DNA of 64,000 bases from Caprella mutica (taxonomy: Eukaryota > Arthropoda > Malacostraca > Amphipoda > Caprellidae). Shown here piece after piece: positions 59,201 through 64,000 of this stretch (position 1 is the stretch's first letter; every line of letters starts with the position of its first letter). The notes under the pieces are model-generated. The model ran no database searches. It saw only the letters and a list, made by a program, of their open reading frames with translations, and was not told the DNA's origin. The DNA is taken from positions 1 to 64,000 of the forward strand of contig CANNZV010000506.1 in the NCBI GenBank assembly GCA_947561585.1, in the 5' to 3' direction. A program made the translations under genes and the position numbers.

Positions 59201-61011
59201 TGATAGTTTAATCTAACTCCTTTAATTCTTAACTATAACTTTACTCATATTATAGGTGACACTAGTTAATTAATTATAGTGATATGTCATGTGAGACATG
59301 CCCTCCACCCTATCATTTTGGTCAAACTCATTGATTTCAGACACGCTAATCAGAATGTCGTGATTTGAATAACTTTTAGAGATAGTGAAACACGCACTAA
59401 TTTTAGAAAACTTAGAGTGATGAACAGCGTTAAAATAGTTATAGTTATTTGGAATTTTCTTACAGTATTAGTTGGAATTTGCAAATTATTTTGAGCAAAC
59501 TGATGGGAAAATTCGTAATAATATATATATAAGTTAATATTTTGCGTATTATCTATTATAAGAATCATTGGCTTGTTACATATTTTAACAATATTAAATA
59601 GTTTTTTTGCACAAATTTTGCCATCAAACCATATTTAATTTGAATGTAATATTCTCTTTTATATACTTTAGTGTTTGATATACCTACACATACTCATTTA
59701 CTGACATCTCATATACAGACACACTAATTTACTAACACTAATACTGATATCAGTCTAACATATAAGATAAAAGTAACAATAAATCGAAAAACTTAATTAC
59801 ATCAAATAGAGTCGTACTCTTATTCTTCAGGAGAGAATGTTTACATAACACTTTTATAAATTGTACTCTAAAAAAGGCTACCATTAATATCTCCGTGTAT
59901 ATTCGTACTCAGATTTTTATAATCCGGAAGCAAAATTTCATAATCGTATTCAATCCTTTTTATTCTAAATAACAAGCCGGTAACCTAAAAATAACTACCT
60001 TTTAGTTACTAACTGTTAACAGTTTAATGTGTTTTTTATTCTGAAAGTAAATAAACACTTTTTGAGATATTTTATTCATGTGAATTTCTTTACATTTTTT
60101 GGAAAAATAACATTTTTTTTCAAATTAATATTTCTATTGTGTTTTTTATTGATTATTTGAAGACAACGATTTATGTTATTGTCTGTGGTTTATTAATACA
60201 ATAAAATGGAAGCTAGATAAACATGCGAAAAAAAAAATAATGAACTAAAAATAATGGTGTATCACTCGAGTGATACTTGCTTGCTAAATGGTTAAACAGA
60301 ATAGTCTCAAACTTGCTTATAATAATAATAAAAAGCATTTATTATACTTATAGATATACGCAATCCAAATTAATGATGATTTTGAATTAAAGTTATACAT
60401 CGGTATTATAATTGTTATGAATTTATTTAATCAAGTTTAGCTAGGACCTGAATATGATGTTACGTAAATTAATGAATATCACAATTCAATAATCTAAAAA
60501 TGTAGCTCGGTCTGCATTATGTAGCCTTGTTTCACTAATATATTGAATAATATTATTACTAAACGCATGCCAATCAAACAGATTACATGCCAATAACATC
60601 ATACATACCTAACCTATATGTATTTCAGTGAATGAGGCAACTGTATATCAAATGTTAGAATTGAGACTGTCTGACATCACTCAGCAATTTCATTATCTCT
60701 CCTGATACGTCAGTGTCAAAGGTTCCAATCGCAGGTGGTTCGCTGACCAATGTTCTCTCCACCACTGGCTGATATCTCACGGCATAGCTATGGTAGTGCA
60801 GTCAAACTAATGGTATATTAGTGGCTATTGAGACTTGAGGACTCCATTCACTGTTCTACCTATTGCATGTAACTTTGTTGTGCAATTAGTAAATGAATAA
60901 GGATGAAAGGTAAACTAAAGCAAAGGGTGAACCAGAATTAAATGAAAATATTATCGCAATTCTGTAAATTATATTATTTATATCATTCAAACATGATAAC
61001 AACTCTATTAT
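53203..61011. other. long AT-rich region, no supported gene
   Basis: About 7.8 kb of short chance ORFs. Less AT-rich patches (53990-54110, 57100-57300, 57900-58170, 60690-60800) contain no domain or RNA that I recognise. A near-perfect palindrome is at 54894-54922. Confidence 0.45.
54894..54922. repeat. 29 bp near-perfect palindrome
   Basis: CTTGAATTTGGTAA (54894-54907), then T, then TTACCAAATTCAAG (54909-54922): 14 perfect pairs around one base. Confidence 0.85.
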
Positions 61012-61495
61012 GTGCACTCGGTAGAGCGCATAACTTCGCCATCGTTTATAAAGGACTAATAATGACTTTAAATTATTAATGATAATGATCAGTCGTCCCA
61101 CAAAGTTTCATGAAATATGGTTCGATACTTTTTGAGTTATTGAGTTATAAATTACCTTGACCTTTCACCGGATCGCTCCCAAAATTCTACCATATGGTTC
61201 CTTGACATTGACCAATCGTCCCATCAAATTTCAGGCACATTTTAAGTTGCTGTCCTTGACCTTGATCTTTGACCTTTGACTAGATCGCTCCAAAAAATCT
61301 AACAAAATTATTTCAGGATAATGACCAATCGTCCCACAAAATTTCATGCAATGTAGTTCAATACTTTTGAGTTTTGAATGACCTTACCCTCTAATTTTTC
61401 AACGGATCGCTCTACAAATTCTATAAGAAGGTCACTGACTTTGACCAATCGTCTCACCAAAATTCAGGCAATTTTGTTGACTATCTTTTCAGTTA
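61012..61495 (+). mobile_element. dispersed repeat with tRNA-Ala-like end and nuclear-receptor half-sites, copy 3
   Basis: Starts GTGCACTCGGTAGAGCGCAT then AACTTCGCC. An unrelated-looking stretch follows, then monomers with GACCAATCGTCCCA, TTTTTGAGTTATTGAGTTAT and CTTGATCTTTGACCTTTGAC (about 61261-61280). The far end TGCGAAGGTA is not seen, so this copy is truncated or diverged on the right. It has the same orientation as the 30 kb copy. Confidence 0.7.
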
Positions 61496-61639
61496 TGCTT
61501 AAATAACTGATGTGTATTTCAACAATACAAGAAATTTTTCATATAGTTATAAATTAAATGTTGACATTTGGAAATGTGTTACTGAAAATATAGAAAATAA
61601 TTTTCAGCCATATTTGGTGTCCTTTCATAGGGACTAGGC

Positions 61640-61785
61640 TGATTTTCCGATAACAAATTAGCAAAAACCAAATTTGCCGAAAACTGATTCGCCGAACCAG
61701 ATTCTCCGAATACGAGTTTTCCGAATCCCAAATTTGTTGCTAACAGATTTTCCGCAAATTTACCGCAAAACGAATTCGTCGAAAG
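61640..61785. repeat. 15 bp periodic CCGAA array
   Basis: CCGA or CCGC words recur at 15 bp or 30 bp steps (about 61648, 61678, 61693, 61707, 61722, 61752) in contexts such as GATTTTCCGATAAC, GATTCGCCGAACCA and GTTTTCCGAATCCC. It resembles the TIR arrays at 13352 and 52443, but no inverted partner was found in the window. Confidence 0.6.
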
Positions 61786-61891
61786 TCAAATGTATTGTAT
61801 TTGAAAATAACATTTTATTTGACTTTGTAGTTCTTAGTATTATATCTTATGCATAGAAAACACATTTCTTATATGAATTTGACATTACTAT

Positions 61892-62230
61892 CTATCCTAA
61901 TAAAACCCGTAGTGAATTTAGATATTTATTTTGTGTCCGCTTTTACATAACAGGTATTAAGCATGAAGAAAGTAACTAGGATACGCACGGGAATATGGTA
62001 ATATGAAACATTAATTCTTATGTTTTTATTCAATATTTTTAAGTGTTCTGTCAAAAAATCTATCCTAATAATCCCCTTAGTGCGTTTATTTATCTATTTA
62101 TTTATTTATTTATTTGGCGTTCTCTTTTACACGACGGGTATTAAACATGAATAATTCAACTGTTATATGCGCGGGAATATATATACCTGATATTTGAAAT
62201 CACATGTTTTTATTTAACTTTTAAATGTAT
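61892..62230. repeat. tandem duplication, about 168 bp period, with TTTA run
   Basis: CTATCCTAATAAAACCCGTA (61892) and CTATCCTAATAATCCCCTTA (62060) start two diverged copies. They also share CGCTTTTACATAACAGGTAT versus CTCTTTTACACGACGGGTAT, then GGGAATAT. The second copy contains an (ATTT)n run near 62092-62116. Confidence 0.75.
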
Positions 62231-62293
62231 TTTATTTATGAAATGTATTCATAGCTTTTTTATAACTTTATTTAAAAACATTAAAAGTAACCA

Positions 62294-62740
62294 TCCGCAA
62301 AAAAAGTAGCCGATTTAAAATGGTTGTAATTTGTAAACTATTATAGCTACCACACTGAAATAGGTTTCATTTAAAAGAGTACAAACTCAAATTTGATTTG
62401 GTTCCTTTCATACATAAAGAGGATAGATAGGCAGATCTACAGGGCTGTAATTTCATTAGCGGTTAATTATCCCAAGAAAGGGACAATAATCAGTGAAACA
62501 AAGAAAACTTATCCTTGTGAAGATGTTTAGAAATGAATCTGTGATGACTACAATTTATCGAGTTTAGGCAAGATATGAAACTCTATTAAGTAAAATAGTA
62601 GTTGAATGATATTATGTTAATGTAAACGGGGCAGTTTGTAATTAATATAAAAAGAAATGCATGCCATGAAACAATGGAAAGACAAACACATTATTTCATG
62701 GCTAGAGAAATTGAGTTCAGGTTTGATACCTTTTTCCTAT
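62294..62740. mobile_element. TIR element, TCCGCAAAAA family, copy C (right end not found)
   Basis: The left end TCCGCAAAAAAAGTAGCCGA and interior words (GCGGTTAATTATCCCAA, GTGAAGATGTTTAGAAATG, GATGACTACAATTTAT) match copy A in order. Similarity fades after about 62740 without an inverted right end, so the copy is truncated. Confidence 0.7.
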
Positions 62741-64000
62741 CATCTTTCATTTTTTTAATCCAATTGTTGTTTTTATAGCTTAACCTCAATTTTTAATAAC
62801 AAAGACTGGAACAAGTTTAATCTCTAGATATTGAATCGAATGCTTTATTGGCTTACGAGTGAAGGGATCAAACAAAGGTCAACTAGATGCTCCTTCTCAA
62901 AAGAATCATACACAGTTTTTTTGTGAACGAGGCTTAGATCAAAGTTTCCAATATTGGTATTCGATATAAACGGATTTATAAGATCCGGAGGTTTCTTATC
63001 GCACAAATAACAACATACTAAAATTCTGTTTTATGTCAACATTTCTCAGAGTATTATATTGAATCCTAAATCAGATAATAGGTAATTCATGTACCTACCA
63101 TTTATTGTTATAGCTACTCCATGGAAGTTAGCCTCTAAAAGTCAATATTCCTATCGTTTATGAACATATTTATAGTGTACGCTCTGCTAGCCAATTCCTT
63201 ATATTTATTTAATGACTTTAAACATATATTTCAGGAACATTTATTCATATTAAGTGCTAATTCAGTAGCAAACAATGAGAATCGTCGCTGAGATTAATAT
63301 TTCCAAAGAATTTCTTTCTCGTTAGAACTATGAATATTTTGGGCACGACCCCAATCAACTGAGAATTAATTACCATTTCCATCTAATTCCGATTGTGACA
63401 TTGCCCATCTCCTTCAGACTCATCAACATCAGCATCTGAAATTACCTTCATTTGATCATAAACGAAACGGAAGTTCCATGAAATGACTTCATTTGACATT
63501 GGAAAACATACCGAGAAGAGAAAGACATCATGAGATCCAAGATATGGCAAAAATGTAGAAGACGATCAGTATCGATAGAATATCTATTTTTAGAAACACT
63601 GCCAAAGATATTATGTATATCCATCTGAACCGGAGAGTTAAAAATCTATCATCTTTCATATAATATTTCAAGGTATATAATTTTATCATTATCGAAGATA
63701 CCAATAATATATATAAAGTAATAATCATAGGATGCAGGTCCAAAGATTTAGATAAGTATATTCGTCACTTATTCTAAAATTACTTCTAAGAATTTTACGA
63801 TATCAATCAGAAATTATTACAAAAAAGTTCAATTGAAAGATAACGTTTGCCACTAACAATCAACTTTTTTATTCAGCAAAACAAATGTTACAAACTGATA
63901 ATTTTAAATAATACAATATTTCTACACAAATAAATTGTATTTGATTAGGATTTTGGATGTGTGAATTTAAATTTCATGTTCAATTGGATTTAGTATAAAA
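62741..64000. other. AT-rich region, nothing recognised
   Basis: Short chance ORFs only, up to the window edge. Confidence 0.5.

Overview
The window is an AT-rich animal nuclear sequence. Its transposon content (Ty3/gypsy LTR element, mariner transposases, jockey-like LINE, TIR/MITE families, minisatellites) points to an insect. A hemipteran such as a planthopper is plausible, but that is only an impression from the repeats. I found no host protein-coding gene, rRNA or complete tRNA gene that I can defend. Every recognisable coding segment belongs to a transposable element. The window may be intergenic, or lie inside a very large intron.

Layout. 1-5907: one Ty3/gypsy-type LTR retrotransposon on the minus strand, truncated only by the window edge. 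Read from high to low coordinates it has a 460 bp LTR with TGTGA...TCACA ends, a primer-binding site, a 1.3 kb leader carrying a near-perfect heat-shock-element array, an N-terminal gag-like ORF, gag with a zinc knuckle, a linker ORF, and a stop-free protease/RT/RNase H frame running off the window. The last three frames are connected by two successive -1 shifts. 6405-7305, 28395-29457 and 47067-47885: three large minisatellites, each with a higher-order repeat. 13345-15032 and 52443-53029: two non-autonomous DNA transposons whose terminal inverted repeats are themselves arrays of 14-15 bp units. 15361-15816, 30192-30774 and 61012-61495: three copies of a repeat with a tRNA-Ala-like end and internal monomers full of nuclear-receptor half-sites. 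22931-23706, 32172-32533 and 62294-62740: a family with TCCGCAAAAA ends. 26428-26690, 32676-32908 and 53039-53202: pogo/mariner-like MITE sequences. 35885-36780 and 46950-48479: two decayed mariner-type transposases on the minus strand, the second split by the 47 kb minisatellite. 39840-41260: a 5'-truncated LINE with an open RT C-terminal ORF and a TAAA tail.

The parts do not form a pathway. The window is a layered record of transposition, internal deletion and satellite expansion. The most notable points are the heat-shock array in an apparently intact retrotransposon, its two-step frameshift layout, the minisatellite that expanded inside a transposase gene, and the dispersed repeat that carries DR1 and FTZ-F1/ERR-type sites. 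Coordinates of ORFs and sharp motifs were counted from the sequence. Boundaries of degenerate repeats are accurate to about 10-30 bases.
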